A stretch of 64,000 nt of DNA. Source: Endozoicomonas sp. 8E. GTDB taxonomy: Bacteria; Pseudomonadota; Gammaproteobacteria; Pseudomonadales; Endozoicomonadaceae. The stretch's first letter is position 1. Each line of letters starts with the position of its first letter. A program made the position numbers and the translations under genes. This document shows positions 1 to 9,466 of this stretch, piece by piece. Under the pieces are notes generated by a model that saw only the letters and a list, made by a program, of their open reading frames with translations, searched no databases and had not been told where the DNA came from. Location: positions 1,494,501 to 1,558,500 of the forward strand of contig NZ_CP120717.1 in the NCBI RefSeq assembly GCF_032883915.1, in the 5' to 3' direction.

Positions 1-829
1 CGGTTTTCAGTCTCAGCACATCGCGAAGGCTCAGCTTCAACTCGCATAATCGGGCAGAGACTTCCAGAGGAGCCTGCATAACCCCGGCCATCATGTTGTG
101 TTGCCAGGTGGGATCCTGTTCTGTGAATTTAAAGGCCTGCAGTTTTTCTCTGACCGGTTCCAGAGCCTGATAAGGCATGATGATATGAAATGGGCTTTCT
201 GTGGAGCCAAGGGAAATAGTGAAGCGACTCAGAAGGATAATCTCGGTATCTGAGCGAAAAATGGTGGATATGGGGCGGTTGTGATTTTCAGCTAGGCGTA
301 TCTTGAAAGAAAGAATACTGCTCCAGGCTTCGGTCTGGTCATCTGCTGCAGATTTTAGCAGCCTTTCCATGATGCGAATCTCGGCGTTGGTCAGTTCCTC
401 TTCATGGTTTTCGTTAAACTCGCCGGTACCACTGAAAAAAATGTCTACAAGAGAATATAAAAGTGGTGTTTCCAGGGCCATGAAGCCAGCACACTTCAGT
501 GTTGTAGAGCGGTAGATATACTGCACATCAGGTATATTTTCCTGATGCAGATAATCACCGATTGCCAGGGAATCGACCGATTCAAAATGAATATCTACCG
601 GGCGACGAAAAACAGCAGTGAGACTGTGACGAAATAATTGGGAAAAACGTCGGTAGATCAATTCAAGTGTCGGCAAAAGGTCGTGTATCTTATAATCCGG
701 GTTAGTCAGATCATAAGTGGTCAGATCCTTGAACTTTGACGGCGGGTGAACCCGGCGAGTCTTTGTTTCACCCGACAGGCTGGATTCGGTATTGCCTGAT
801 AAAGATTTCCGTTCCATGGGAAATTCCAT
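1..829 (-). CDS. fliM: Flagellar motor switch protein FliM (partial, C-terminus off the left edge; lateral type)
   Basis: The frame read leftward from ATG 829 runs open to the window edge (276 codons). The start is bounded: an in-frame TAA lies 9 nt upstream of ATG 829, and a second in-frame ATG is at 817. The protein has the FliM core: YDLTNPDYKIHDLLPTLELI, then LVDIFFSGTGEF, then the second half with SRFTISLGSTESPFHIIMPY. FliM is the C-ring protein of the rotor switch at the cytoplasmic face of the motor. The N-terminal EIDALL-type segment that binds phospho-CheY in typical FliM is absent: the first 40 residues are Ser/Thr/Lys-rich. It follows flhA in the same direction after a 67-nt gap. 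Confidence is high for the family. That it belongs to a lateral flagellum is inferred from the neighbouring operon. Confidence 0.85.
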   Translation of the reverse strand, partial: MEFPMERKSLSGNTESSLSGETKTRRVHPPSKFKDLTTYDLTNPDYKIHDLLPTLELIYRRFSQLFRHSLTAVFRRPVDIHFESVDSLAIGDYLHQENIPDVQYIYRSTTLKCAGFMALETPLLYSLVDIFFSGTGEFNENHEEELTNAEIRIMERLLKSAADDQTEAWSSILSFKIRLAENHNRPISTIFRSDTEIILLSRFTISLGSTESPFHIIMPYQALEPVREKLQAFKFTEQDPTWQHNMMAGVMQAPLEVSARLCELKLSLRDVLRLKT

Positions 830-896
830 ATAACTGGCTTATCACCAGATAATTCTTGTTATTAAAAAACATACCGCTATTAGCTGATAAAGACAA

Positions 897-2999
897 TCAG
901 CCAATTTTGCCAACCACAATGACTTCTTTATTTTCAGGGATTTCATTAAACGACAATACATGCATACCCTCGGTACATAAACGAGCATATCTTGCCATGG
1001 CCGGGCGCAATGATGCATTGACCAGCATCACAGGCACTTTTCCTTCAGCAGAAAGGTTGGCAGAGACTTCTGGCATTTGAACCTGCAGCTGCTCCGCAAT
1101 TCGGGGTTCAAGTGGCAGTGTGTCAGGGGAGAAGTCATTACTCTGACGGGCCTGCTGGTAACTTTGCATAATGACCTGCTCCAGCTCTGAGCTCATGGTG
1201 ACAACCGGTATTTCAGAGGTGTTGCCCACCAGGTTCTGAATAATGCTGCGACGCAGGGCAATTCGAACTTCAGAGGTCAGAAGGTGTGGTTCTGTAATCC
1301 GTTCAGACGATTCCAGCAGGGTGCTGGCTATGGTTTGAATATCGCTTACAGAGACATCTTCAGTCAGCAAATCTCTGAGTATTCGGGAAAACACACTCAT
1401 GGATAGTTTCTTGGGAATAAGGTCTTCAGCCAGTTTGGGGGAATAGTGAGTTAGCTTATCCAGCAGTTGCACCACTTCATCATGCCCAAGTAGCTCACTG
1501 GCGTGTTCATCAATAATTTTATTAAGGTGTGTAGCGATAACTGTGGCAGCATCGACTACCGTGTAGCCTAGTCCGACGGCATGTTCCCGCTCTGAGGTTT
1601 CAATCCAGAGTGCTTCCAGCCCATAAGCAGGCTCTGAAGTCGCAATACCATTTATCTCACCAAATACTTCACCGGGATTGATCGCCAGTAAACGCATGGG
1701 CTCAATCTGTCCTTCGGCAACAATGACACCCTTGAGCAATATATTGTAGTTATCCGGTTTCAGGTTCAGGTTATCTTTCACATGCACGCTGGGAATCAGA
1801 AAGCCCAGCTCCCGGGATTGGGTTTTACGAATGCCTTTCAGTTGAGTGAGTAACTGCGCGCCCTGATTTTCATCCGCCAGAGGAATGAGTTTATAACCCA
1901 GTTCAAGCCCCAGGGTATCCACTGGCGGAATATCTCCCCAGGACCAGGGTGATGACTCACTGACATCTTCTGTATTGGCTGCAGAAGGGCTGGGTTCGGG
2001 TTCATCCTTTTGACGTTTGGTGGTCCACCAGGCCAGAAACGCCACGATCAGTCCCAGACTGAGAAAGGGTATGTGGGGCATACCGGGAACAATGCCTATC
2101 ACCATTAAAATCATGGCAGTCAGGCCCAAAGCTTTTGGAGAAGAGAACATCTGTTCGGAAACCTGATGCCCCACATCTGCAGATTCAGAAACACGGGTTA
2201 CCATGATAGCCGCAGAGGTGGAGAGCAGCAGCGAAGGAATCTGGGCAACCAGACCATCACCAATCGTCAGAAGAGAATAAGTAGCAAAGGCTTCTCCGGC
2301 GGATAACCCATGACCAATGGTGCCTATCAGCATTCCACCAATGATATTAATGGCAAGAATAAGCAAACCGGCGACAGCATCACCCCGGACAAACTTGCTG
2401 GCACCATCCATTGAGCCGTAGAAGTCTGCCTCCCGGCGTACACTTTCCCGACGGTCGTGGGCTTCCTGCTGGTCAATAACGCCCGCATTGAGATCTGCAT
2501 CGATGGACATCTGCTTGCCTGGCAGGGCATCCAGAGTGAAGCGGGCGGTCACCTCGGAAATACGACCAGCACCCTTGGTGACCACCACAAAGTTGATAAT
2601 CACCAGAATAAAGAAGACCACCAGACCGACAACGTAACTGTTGCCAATAACAACCTCACCAAAGGATTGAATCACCTTTCCGGCAGCGCCATTGCCGGTG
2701 TGTCCATTCAGAAGCACTACCCGGGTCGATGCCACGTTCAGGGCAAGGCGCAACAGAGTGGAAACCAGCAGAATGGTTGGAAATACGGCAAATTCCAGAG
2801 GTCGGAGTGTGTAAATGCTAACTAACAGGATGAGCAGGGACAGTGCGATGTTGAAGGTAAAGAATACATCCAGCATAAAAGGCGGCATGGGCAGTGTAAC
2901 CATACCGAGCGTCATCAGTACGATCAGCGGAATCCCGATATTCAGGTTGCCGCTCTTGGGCGACATCATGTATAGCAGACGTTGAGCTTCCTTGATCAT
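897..2999 (-). CDS. flhA: Flagellar export gate protein FlhA
   Basis: A 700-residue FlhA, close to the usual length of about 690. The N-terminal half is a multi-pass membrane domain with the family's conserved stretch (VVVTKGAGRISEVTARFTLD, then DALPGKQMSIDADLNAG). The C-terminal half is the cytoplasmic domain that docks chaperone-substrate complexes. FlhA forms the nonameric ring of the flagellar type III export gate and takes part in proton-driven export. Its ATG overlaps the flhB stop in an ATGA junction (2996-2999), which implies translational coupling. It is the fourth gene of the leftward operon fliQ-fliR-flhB-flhA-fliM. The order differs from Flag-2 clusters I know, where flhA and flhB lead. 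Confidence 0.95.
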   Translation of the reverse strand: MIKEAQRLLYMMSPKSGNLNIGIPLIVLMTLGMVTLPMPPFMLDVFFTFNIALSLLILLVSIYTLRPLEFAVFPTILLVSTLLRLALNVASTRVVLLNGHTGNGAAGKVIQSFGEVVIGNSYVVGLVVFFILVIINFVVVTKGAGRISEVTARFTLDALPGKQMSIDADLNAGVIDQQEAHDRRESVRREADFYGSMDGASKFVRGDAVAGLLILAINIIGGMLIGTIGHGLSAGEAFATYSLLTIGDGLVAQIPSLLLSTSAAIMVTRVSESADVGHQVSEQMFSSPKALGLTAMILMVIGIVPGMPHIPFLSLGLIVAFLAWWTTKRQKDEPEPSPSAANTEDVSESSPWSWGDIPPVDTLGLELGYKLIPLADENQGAQLLTQLKGIRKTQSRELGFLIPSVHVKDNLNLKPDNYNILLKGVIVAEGQIEPMRLLAINPGEVFGEINGIATSEPAYGLEALWIETSEREHAVGLGYTVVDAATVIATHLNKIIDEHASELLGHDEVVQLLDKLTHYSPKLAEDLIPKKLSMSVFSRILRDLLTEDVSVSDIQTIASTLLESSERITEPHLLTSEVRIALRRSIIQNLVGNTSEIPVVTMSSELEQVIMQSYQQARQSNDFSPDTLPLEPRIAEQLQVQMPEVSANLSAEGKVPVMLVNASLRPAMARYARLCTEGMHVLSFNEIPENKEVIVVGKIG

Positions 3000-4147
3000 T
3001 GTCTCGTTTTATCCCATTTTTCCCGGAAGGCACTGGGGACTTCCGGTGTTGGTAAATCGGGTGCCTTGCTTCTGCGTCCGGCCTGAAAGTCGTTCAGATG
3101 ATGGACGTAAGCCAAAACCTGGGCAACGGCCAAAAACAGGTCGTCGGCAATTTCCTGATTCAACTGTGTCGTATGATAAATCACCCGGGTTAATGTGGGT
3201 GACTGTACCACCGGCTTATTGTATTCCCGTGCCACAGCGCAGATACGCAGGGCTACGCTGTCAACGCCTTTTGCTACGACGTAGGGCGCTCTGGCCTTGT
3301 CCAGATCATATTTCAGAGCCACTGCAAAGTGGGTCGGGTTGGTGATAATGACATCCGCTGAAGGAACGGCCTGCATCATTCTGCGACCCGCAATTTCCTG
3401 TTGCTTCTCCCGCAGTCTTGAACGAAGCTCTGGCTGACCTTCGGACTCTTTCATTTCATCACGCATTTCCTTGTGTGTCATGCGCAGTTTTTTCATGTGG
3501 TTCCATCTTTGGAAAGGTACATCAATAAAACAGATCAACAGCAGGGCACTGACCAGAATGGTGATGGCCATGGTAAGGTGGCTCAACCCCTCTGAAACTG
3601 CTTGAAATATCGGTAGCCGGTTCAGCCAGAGCACATCCCGAAAGAACCATTGATTAATGAGCCAGAGAGAAAAAGCCAGCAGCGAGATTTTGGCAATGGA
3701 CTTTAATAACTCAATCATGGAGTTGGCAGAAAACATGCGTTTAATGCCTTTGAGAAAACTGATGCGCTCAGCCTTGGGTCGTATCTGTTTATTTGAGAAT
3801 ATCCAGCCTCCTAAAGCCGCTGAAGCGGCTATTGAGGCCAGAATGACAATCAGCATAAAGGGCAGCAGACCGGAGAACCCCTGAGTAATGCTGACGATCA
3901 GGTGATCTGTCAGCCAGCTTTCCTGACGCAATACGTCTTTTTCAAACCTGAAGCTTTTGTACATAACCTGAAATAGCTGGTCGCGAATTAATCCACCACT
4001 GAGCCATAAAGCAACCAGAGTTGAAGCCAGTAGAGCAAAGGTGACCAGTTCCCGGGATCGGGGAACCTGACCTTCGTCACGGCTCTTCTGAAGTTTTCGT
4101 TCGGAGGGTTCTTCTGAGCGTTCGCCAGTCTGTGATTCTTCTGCCAT
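2996..4147 (-). CDS. flhB: Flagellar export switch protein FlhB
   Basis: A 383-residue FlhB. The N-terminus (EESQTGERSEEPSERKLQKS) is the hydrophilic leader typical of the family, followed by four membrane helices and a cytoplasmic C-terminal domain. The self-cleavage site NPTH is present at about residues 270-273 (codons near 3329-3340). Cleavage between Asn and Pro switches export from rod/hook to filament substrates, a step that also needs FliK, encoded at 8189. The gene starts 10 nt after fliR ends and overlaps flhA by 4 nt, so it lies inside a tight operon. Confidence 0.95.
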   Translation of the reverse strand: MAEESQTGERSEEPSERKLQKSRDEGQVPRSRELVTFALLASTLVALWLSGGLIRDQLFQVMYKSFRFEKDVLRQESWLTDHLIVSITQGFSGLLPFMLIVILASIAASAALGGWIFSNKQIRPKAERISFLKGIKRMFSANSMIELLKSIAKISLLAFSLWLINQWFFRDVLWLNRLPIFQAVSEGLSHLTMAITILVSALLLICFIDVPFQRWNHMKKLRMTHKEMRDEMKESEGQPELRSRLREKQQEIAGRRMMQAVPSADVIITNPTHFAVALKYDLDKARAPYVVAKGVDSVALRICAVAREYNKPVVQSPTLTRVIYHTTQLNQEIADDLFLAVAQVLAYVHHLNDFQAGRRSKAPDLPTPEVPSAFREKWDKTRQ

Positions 4148-4157
4148 CTAAAAATTC

Positions 4158-4931
4158 CTAAAGAACCAGAGATCGTAGAATGTCCAGAACAGTCCGGGTA
4201 AATCGTGTGAAGACACCGTTCAGGGTGGAACTGATCAGCATTAGAATAAAAATGCCTGCCAGCATGGTCAGAGGAAAGCCCAGACTGAAAATATTGAATT
4301 GCGGCGCCGAGCGGTTCATCACACCAAAGGTAAAAGTGACGATCAATAACGCAACTATGGCGGGTAGAACCATCAGGAGTGCGCTGGCAAACATCCAGCC
4401 GCCCATGGCGGGCAGTCGGTCAATCTCCAGTTGGCGAATAGAAAAGGGTGCAATGGGAATAGTATTAAAGCTCTCCACAACAATAGAAATGACGACCAGA
4501 TGCCCGTCAAATGCCAGAAACATCAGAAAGCTCAGCAATTGGAATACCTGGCTGATTACCGGAATCTGGGCGCCGTTCATCGGATCAAACATGACCGCCA
4601 TACCCAGACCCATCTGCAGGGAGAGCATTTGCCCGGCGGAGGTGAAAATAGCGAAATAGATTTGCAGTACCATCGCCATTAAAAGCCCGACAGCCAGCTG
4701 TTGTGCAGTGATCAGAAGGGCTGCACCCGACAGTGGCTCTACTGCGGGTACCGCAGGCAGCATGGGGGCCACAATAATAGTGATGGCCATTGCCAGAATT
4801 ATCCGGATTCTGGGTGCCACTACCTGGCTATTGATTATAGGCATTGCCAGAAAGAGGGCTCCGATACGAAAAAATGGCCAGAGATACTGACCAATCCAGC
4901 CCACCACCTCAGAGAAGGTAAAGGTTCCCAT
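4158..4931 (-). CDS. fliR: Flagellar export gate protein FliR
   Basis: A 257-residue, strongly hydrophobic protein with about six membrane segments. FliR hallmarks are visible: WPFFRIGALFLAMPI near the N-terminus, LGMAVMFDPMNG in the middle and GFPLTMLAGIFILML near the C-terminus. FliR joins FliP and FliQ in the export gate at the centre of the MS ring. Its ATG (4929-4931) overlaps the fliQ stop by one base, so the two are probably translationally coupled. No fliP lies beside it, which is unusual because fliP-fliQ-fliR are usually adjacent. Confidence 0.95.
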   Translation of the reverse strand: MGTFTFSEVVGWIGQYLWPFFRIGALFLAMPIINSQVVAPRIRIILAMAITIIVAPMLPAVPAVEPLSGAALLITAQQLAVGLLMAMVLQIYFAIFTSAGQMLSLQMGLGMAVMFDPMNGAQIPVISQVFQLLSFLMFLAFDGHLVVISIVVESFNTIPIAPFSIRQLEIDRLPAMGGWMFASALLMVLPAIVALLIVTFTFGVMNRSAPQFNIFSLGFPLTMLAGIFILMLISSTLNGVFTRFTRTVLDILRSLVL

Positions 4932-5200
4932 CAGGCCAGCATCTCTGGAATAAATTCATACAGCCGGAGAAACAGATCCATAAATTCCTGAATCAGCCAG
5001 GGGCCCGTCATGCCTATAGTGACCAGTGTCGCCAGCAGACGGGGCAGGAAACTGAGGGTTTGTTCATTGATTTGAGTCGCAGCCTGCAATGTGCTGACCA
5101 CCAGACCCACCAGCAGTCCGGGCAACACAATCACCGATACCATCAGAACAATGAGGGTCAGCGCATCACGAAAAAGGTCTGCCACAACTTCCGGTGTCAT
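4931..5200 (-). CDS. fliQ: Flagellar export gate protein FliQ
   Basis: An 89-residue protein beginning MTPEVVADLFRDAL, with two hydrophobic hairpins and the family's PGLLVGLVVSTLQAATQINE stretch. The open frame extends 34 codons further upstream (to 5302). I chose ATG 5200 because it gives exactly the usual FliQ length and the upstream residues are unrelated to the family. FliQ is part of the FliPQR export gate. It is the first visible gene of the leftward operon and faces the rightward flagellin operon across about 250 bp, so promoters for both operons should lie there. Confidence 0.92.
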   Translation of the reverse strand: MTPEVVADLFRDALTLIVLMVSVIVLPGLLVGLVVSTLQAATQINEQTLSFLPRLLATLVTIGMTGPWLIQEFMDLFLRLYEFIPEMLA

Positions 5201-5454
5201 GGGGTTTCCTCTGAATAGTTCAGGTTGTTTCGCAACTTTGCAAAACAGACTGCAACCCGAAGAAATTAACCAGGAGCATAGTTTTCTAAAATGAATTCGC
5301 AATAGATATATAAAAACATTTTTTTACTTTAAAAACGACTTAAAAGAATGGCAAGTCTATTTAATAAATCCAGAAGCCTTCCCGAGTGGTACTTATCAAC
5401 AGGCAGTACGTTGAAGTTATTAAGCGAGTAAAACCATGAATAGGAATTAGTAAA

Positions 5455-6258
5455 ATGGCAATGACCGTAAATACCAATATCTTCTCTCAGAATGCTCAGC
5501 GTAATTTGGGCAAGACTGAGGCGGGTCTTCAGACCGCCATGCAGCGTCTGTCTTCTGGTATGCGTATTAACAGTGCTAAGGATGATGCTGCCGGTTTGCA
5601 GATTGCGAATAAAATGGCTGCACAAATTGGTGGACTTGGTGTCGCTATCCGAAATGCCAACGATGGCATCTCCATGGCCCAGACTGCTGAAGGTGCCATG
5701 AGCGAGATCACTAACTCTTTGCTGCGTATGAGGGATCTGGCTTTGCAGGCATCAAGTGGTACCTATGAGGCTGCTGATGTTACCGCCCTGCAAGCCGAAT
5801 ACGATGCTCAACTGGCTGAGATTGGCCGTATTGCCGCAACGACTGAGTTTAACGGGACAACCGTTCTTGGCGCAGGTACCGTCGAAATTGCAGTTGACTA
5901 TACCGATGCTACCACCAATAACATAGACCTCAACTTTACTGCCGTTGCGCTGACCGCGGTTACCTTTACCGATGCCGCTACCGCTCAAGCAGCAGTGGGT
6001 GCATTGGATGCGGATATTGCTGCTTATGACGCTGTTCGAGCCAGTCTGGGTGCATCCCAAAACCGACTGACCACTACCGTCAATAACCTTTCAAATATCC
6101 GTGAAAACCTGAGTGCTTCCAGAAGCCGTATCGTGGATACTGATTTTGCTTCAGAAACAGCGAATCTGAGTAAGTATCAGGTTATGCAACAGGCCGGTAC
6201 TGCTGTGTTGGCTCAGGCTAACGCGATCCCTCAGAACATTCTGTCTCTGCTGCGTTAA
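5455..6258 (+). CDS. Flagellin, short type (probable lateral flagellin)
   Basis: A 267-residue flagellin. The N-terminal D0/D1 region is clear (TVNTNIFSQNAQRNLGKTE, LSSGMRINSAKDDAAGLQIA), as is the C-terminal D1/D0 region (SRSRIVDTDFASETANLSK, ending NAIPQNILSLLR). The variable middle (about residues 130-190) is short and Ala/Thr-rich. This size is close to lateral flagellins and well below many polar ones. AGGA lies about 10 nt before the ATG. A strong terminator follows the gene, so flagellin can be made as a separate abundant message ahead of fliD. I found no clear sigma-28 or sigma-54 promoter upstream. Confidence 0.93.
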   Translation: MAMTVNTNIFSQNAQRNLGKTEAGLQTAMQRLSSGMRINSAKDDAAGLQIANKMAAQIGGLGVAIRNANDGISMAQTAEGAMSEITNSLLRMRDLALQASSGTYEAADVTALQAEYDAQLAEIGRIAATTEFNGTTVLGAGTVEIAVDYTDATTNNIDLNFTAVALTAVTFTDAATAQAAVGALDADIAAYDAVRASLGASQNRLTTTVNNLSNIRENLSASRSRIVDTDFASETANLSKYQVMQQAGTAVLAQANAIPQNILSLLR

Positions 6259-6305
6259 TCGCTGGAGAGGTAAAATTCAGTCAGCTTTAATGCTGATGGT
6301 CTTTG

Positions 6306-6332
6306 TGGGAGCCAGTAAGCTCCCATTTTTTA
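6306..6332 (+). terminator. Intrinsic terminator after flagellin
   Basis: A perfect 7-bp stem TGGGAGC / GCTCCCA with a 6-nt loop is followed by six T residues. It lies about 50 nt past the flagellin stop and separates this gene from fliD. Confidence 0.85.
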
Positions 6333-6410
6333 TAGAGCTGTCTGTTATTCGGTTATGTTTCTCAGAGCAGTGCCGACTGAATAAAAGCAGGTAATAATCA
6401 GAGGCTGATT

Positions 6411-7760
6411 ATGTTCAGTTTAAGTGGCATCTACTCAGGGCTGGATGTTAGCTCCATGGTCAACGCTTTGGTGGAGGCCGAGCGTGCTCCCACTGAAAGC
6501 CGTTATGCTCGCAGAGAGGAGGCCTTCAATGTAGAACTGTCAGCTGTCGGGACCCTGAAGTCTGCACTGAATGATTTTAATACTCAGGTAGAAAGCCTGA
6601 ACAGCATCAGTAAATTCAGTCCCAGAGCCGTCAGCGTCAGTAATGAGTCCGTTCTGAGCGCAACCGTTTCCAGCAGCGCCGGGGAAGGCAGTTATCAGTT
6701 TTATGTGGATCAGCTGGCGACTCGCCACCAGACTGTATCCGCAGCCATCGCTTCAGATGCCACTATTGGTTCCGGAACGGTCAATCTCACGGTTAACGGT
6801 GAAAGCTTCTCTGTTACGGTCGAACCGGGTTCAGAGAGTCTGGCTGACTTACGTGATGCCATAAACAGCGGAGCCGATAACACCGGAGTTCAGGCAACGA
6901 TTATTAATGAAAACGGTCAGCAACGTCTGATGCTGACCAGTGAGAAATCCGGAGCAGCAAACACCATAACGAGTGACTTCAGTGGCCTTTCCGGTGGCTC
7001 AGCAACTCTGGGGTCCTTTACCGATTTACAGGTGGCAGTGGATGCCAGTATCCGGTTTGGTGCAGGAGCCTCTGCAATCACTATTACTTCCGAAGACAAC
7101 CAGCTGGAAAACCTTATTGATGGCGTCACTCTTGATCTGAAAGCCGTCAGCACAGATCCGGTCACTGTGAATATTTCCGTAGACAAAGACAGCCTGAAAG
7201 AGTCTATGCAGGGCTTTGTGGATGCCTGGAATAATGTTAAGTCTACCCTTGATACCCTCACAGATTTTAATGGTATTACAGCAGGGCCTCTTAATGGCGA
7301 TACCCAGGCCCGGGCTATTGAGGGTCAGTTGAGAAGTGTCATCAGTTCTTTATATGGTGAAGACGGTGACACATTCAGAACGCTCGGGCAATTGGGTCTG
7401 ACAACTACCGAAGACGGCATGTTAAGTCTGGATACAGATGGCCTGAATGACGCCCTGGCTAACAACTTTGATGAATTGGCGCAGGTGCTGGCTGGTGAAG
7501 ATGGCTTAATGAGTCAAATGGCAGCCGTTCTCACTCCTCACCTTGAAAGTAGCGGAACGCTTGACAGTCGGGAGGACAGGATTGAAGAGGGCTTGAGTGA
7601 TATTGAAGATGATCGTGCGGCACTGGAGCTGAGACTGGAGCGGACCCGTAGCTATTACCAGAATCAGTTCCTGGCGATGGAAAGTATTCTGGCCTCACTG
7701 AGTGGAACCAGTGAGTGGATCACCAGCAGTCTGAATAGTCTGAATAACAATAATTCCTGA
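6411..7760 (+). CDS. fliD: Flagellar hook-associated protein 2, filament cap FliD
   Basis: A 449-residue FliD. The N-terminus FSLSGIYSGLDVSSMVNALV carries the SGLD motif of the FliD N-terminal domain. The C-terminal part (LTTTEDGMLSLDTDGLNDAL, then a coiled-coil-rich end ALELRLERTRSYYQNQF) matches the FliD C-terminal domain. The protein caps the growing filament and helps flagellin fold. It lies between flagellin and the chaperone gene fliS, as in lateral flagellar operons (lafB). A sigma-28-like -10 (GCCGACTG) sits just upstream, but without a convincing -35, so I do not call a promoter. Confidence 0.93.
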   Translation: MFSLSGIYSGLDVSSMVNALVEAERAPTESRYARREEAFNVELSAVGTLKSALNDFNTQVESLNSISKFSPRAVSVSNESVLSATVSSSAGEGSYQFYVDQLATRHQTVSAAIASDATIGSGTVNLTVNGESFSVTVEPGSESLADLRDAINSGADNTGVQATIINENGQQRLMLTSEKSGAANTITSDFSGLSGGSATLGSFTDLQVAVDASIRFGAGASAITITSEDNQLENLIDGVTLDLKAVSTDPVTVNISVDKDSLKESMQGFVDAWNNVKSTLDTLTDFNGITAGPLNGDTQARAIEGQLRSVISSLYGEDGDTFRTLGQLGLTTTEDGMLSLDTDGLNDALANNFDELAQVLAGEDGLMSQMAAVLTPHLESSGTLDSREDRIEEGLSDIEDDRAALELRLERTRSYYQNQFLAMESILASLSGTSEWITSSLNSLNNNNS

Positions 7761-7773
7761 TCATGGAGGGGTC

Positions 7774-8175
7774 ATGAAGAAAAAAGGTCTGGGTGCTTAT
7801 AAACAACAGGAAAAAGCGGGTGTAGAAGCGTCTGATTCGGTTCAGTTGGTGGGGGTGTTGTTTACTAAACTGATGGACAATCTGGCTAAAGCGAGCCACC
7901 ACATTGAGCGAAAGGATTTCAGCAACAAGTCTGATCGCCTTTCCCTTTCCATCGAAATTCTGCTGGTATTGGAACAGTCTCTCGATTTTCAAAAAGGAGG
8001 TGATTTAGCCAGCAATCTGCAATCGTTATATCTCTATTGCATCAGACGTTTAACTGAGGCCAACGCAAGTAATGATCTGGCTGCTATCAGTGAAGTTGTG
8101 GGACTGTTAAAAGAAATTCAGGAAGCCTGGAACTATATTTCCGTACCTAAAGCTGCGATTGCAACTGTCCAGTAA
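7774..8175 (+). CDS. fliS: Flagellin export chaperone FliS
   Basis: A 133-residue helical protein with the FliS pattern: an early YKQQ segment, then SVQLVGVLFTKLMDNLAKA, then SLSIEILLVLEQSLDFQKGG and LYLYCIRRLTEAN. FliS binds the flagellin C-terminus in the cytoplasm and prevents early polymerisation. It starts 13 nt after fliD with GGAGG just before the ATG, and is followed 13 nt later by fliK. Its place and size match lafC of lateral systems. Confidence 0.9.
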   Translation: MKKKGLGAYKQQEKAGVEASDSVQLVGVLFTKLMDNLAKASHHIERKDFSNKSDRLSLSIEILLVLEQSLDFQKGGDLASNLQSLYLYCIRRLTEANASNDLAAISEVVGLLKEIQEAWNYISVPKAAIATVQ

Positions 8176-8188
8176 CGGAGTGGTTTGA

Positions 8189-9436
8189 ATGGAAAACCAG
8201 GCGCTGCCAGTTTTTTCGTTGTTATCTCTATCGAGTTCAGCGCCATCGGTTGATGGTGCTCAACCGCAGGTCATGGCGGCTGCTCAGACAGTTACCACTT
8301 CTTCTGAGTTGACATTTGAAACTGTTCTTCAACAGTTTTCCTTAATAGAACCTGCATCCACAGAGTTAGTCTCTCCGGAGCTTCTGGCTGCAGGGTTGAT
8401 ACCTGTTGATAGGCAGGCAAAAACAGATTTACCCTTGGCAAACCCTGATGCTTCAGAACTGACAAAGCATTTTCCCGTCACCAGCTTACCGATACTGACC
8501 AGAGAAGCAAAACCTGAACAGACAGCCGTAGAAATAAAAAGTACTTCTTTAACAGAAGGGGTCACTGAACGGCCTGATTTAAATCTGTCAATGCCCGGAA
8601 GATCTGAAAAACTCCATCTGCCTGTTCGGCTACAGAAATCAGAGGTCTCTCTGACTCCGGTTAATACTCAAGGGGTGTCCCAGGCTCAAAGACCATTAAC
8701 GGATGTTAATCTGGTAGAGGAAGTCGATCACCAAACAGGAAAACTCAAGCCGGAAATCACTTTAAAACCGGATCAGATCCAGACAGAAGCCAAAGCGCCG
8801 GAGATAAAAAATCACAATGGATTAAAAGAAGTTCCAGCTCCGCTGTCTCTGTTCAATTTCGCAATGGAACGGAAAGCTTCTTTAAAAACAGCACCTGCAT
8901 TGATACAGCCAACCGAATCAATACAGGCCGTCGTTAATCAGACGCCTCAAACCTCCCAACAGCCTGTTTCCTTTCAGATGACTGAGTCATCACCAGTCGC
9001 CCAGTCAGCCACAGTTAAGCAACCTTTTCTGCAACCTGAAGTAGCTCAGCGACCCTTCGGGCAGACAGTGGTGCAAATGATTAAGCAGGGCGAGCAGAAA
9101 ATGGAGTTTCGGTTAGACCCACCGGAATTGGGTCGGGTAACGCTGACCGTTAGCGTTGACAGAGATGCGGTCAGCCTTCAGGCGATAACGGCAACACCGG
9201 CAGCCAGAGACTTGCTGCTGCTTCACGGAGATCGCCTGCGGGAAGCTCTTAATAGTGAATCACTGACTCTGGGGCAAATGTCAGTAGATGTGGGGAGCCA
9301 GAAAGACGCTGATACGTCGGAACAATCTTCAGAATATCTGCCCACCGCCGATGGTTGTCATGAATCAAATGGTTATCAGAGTGCCCAGGAACAATTCAGG
9401 CTTCATGGCGGCAGATTATTGGATCATTTCGTTTAA
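8189..9436 (+). CDS. fliK: Flagellar hook-length control protein FliK
   Basis: A 415-residue protein with a low-complexity N-terminal region rich in Thr, Pro, Gln and Ser. The C-terminal hook domain lies at about residues 285-375 (MEFRLDPPELGRVTLTVSVD, then LREALNSESLTLGQMSVDV). This is the FliK architecture: the flexible part measures hook length and the C-terminal domain contacts FlhB to switch export. The matching FlhB with NPTH is encoded at 2996. In lateral operons this position is lafE. Confidence 0.88.
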   Translation: MENQALPVFSLLSLSSSAPSVDGAQPQVMAAAQTVTTSSELTFETVLQQFSLIEPASTELVSPELLAAGLIPVDRQAKTDLPLANPDASELTKHFPVTSLPILTREAKPEQTAVEIKSTSLTEGVTERPDLNLSMPGRSEKLHLPVRLQKSEVSLTPVNTQGVSQAQRPLTDVNLVEEVDHQTGKLKPEITLKPDQIQTEAKAPEIKNHNGLKEVPAPLSLFNFAMERKASLKTAPALIQPTESIQAVVNQTPQTSQQPVSFQMTESSPVAQSATVKQPFLQPEVAQRPFGQTVVQMIKQGEQKMEFRLDPPELGRVTLTVSVDRDAVSLQAITATPAARDLLLLHGDRLREALNSESLTLGQMSVDVGSQKDADTSEQSSEYLPTADGCHESNGYQSAQEQFRLHGGRLLDHFV

Positions 9437-9466
9437 CAGATCATAGGAAAAGGAGTTTCTGGACTC

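Noticed and set aside
2457-2825. Plus-strand open frames inside flhA, flhB and fliR (for example 122 codons at 2457)
   Set aside because: They are antisense shadows of strongly conserved flagellar genes with no family match.
5303-5454. Sigma-28 or sigma-54 promoter before flagellin
   Set aside because: No TAAA-N15-GCCGATAA or GG-N10-GC pair with acceptable matches; only scattered half sites.
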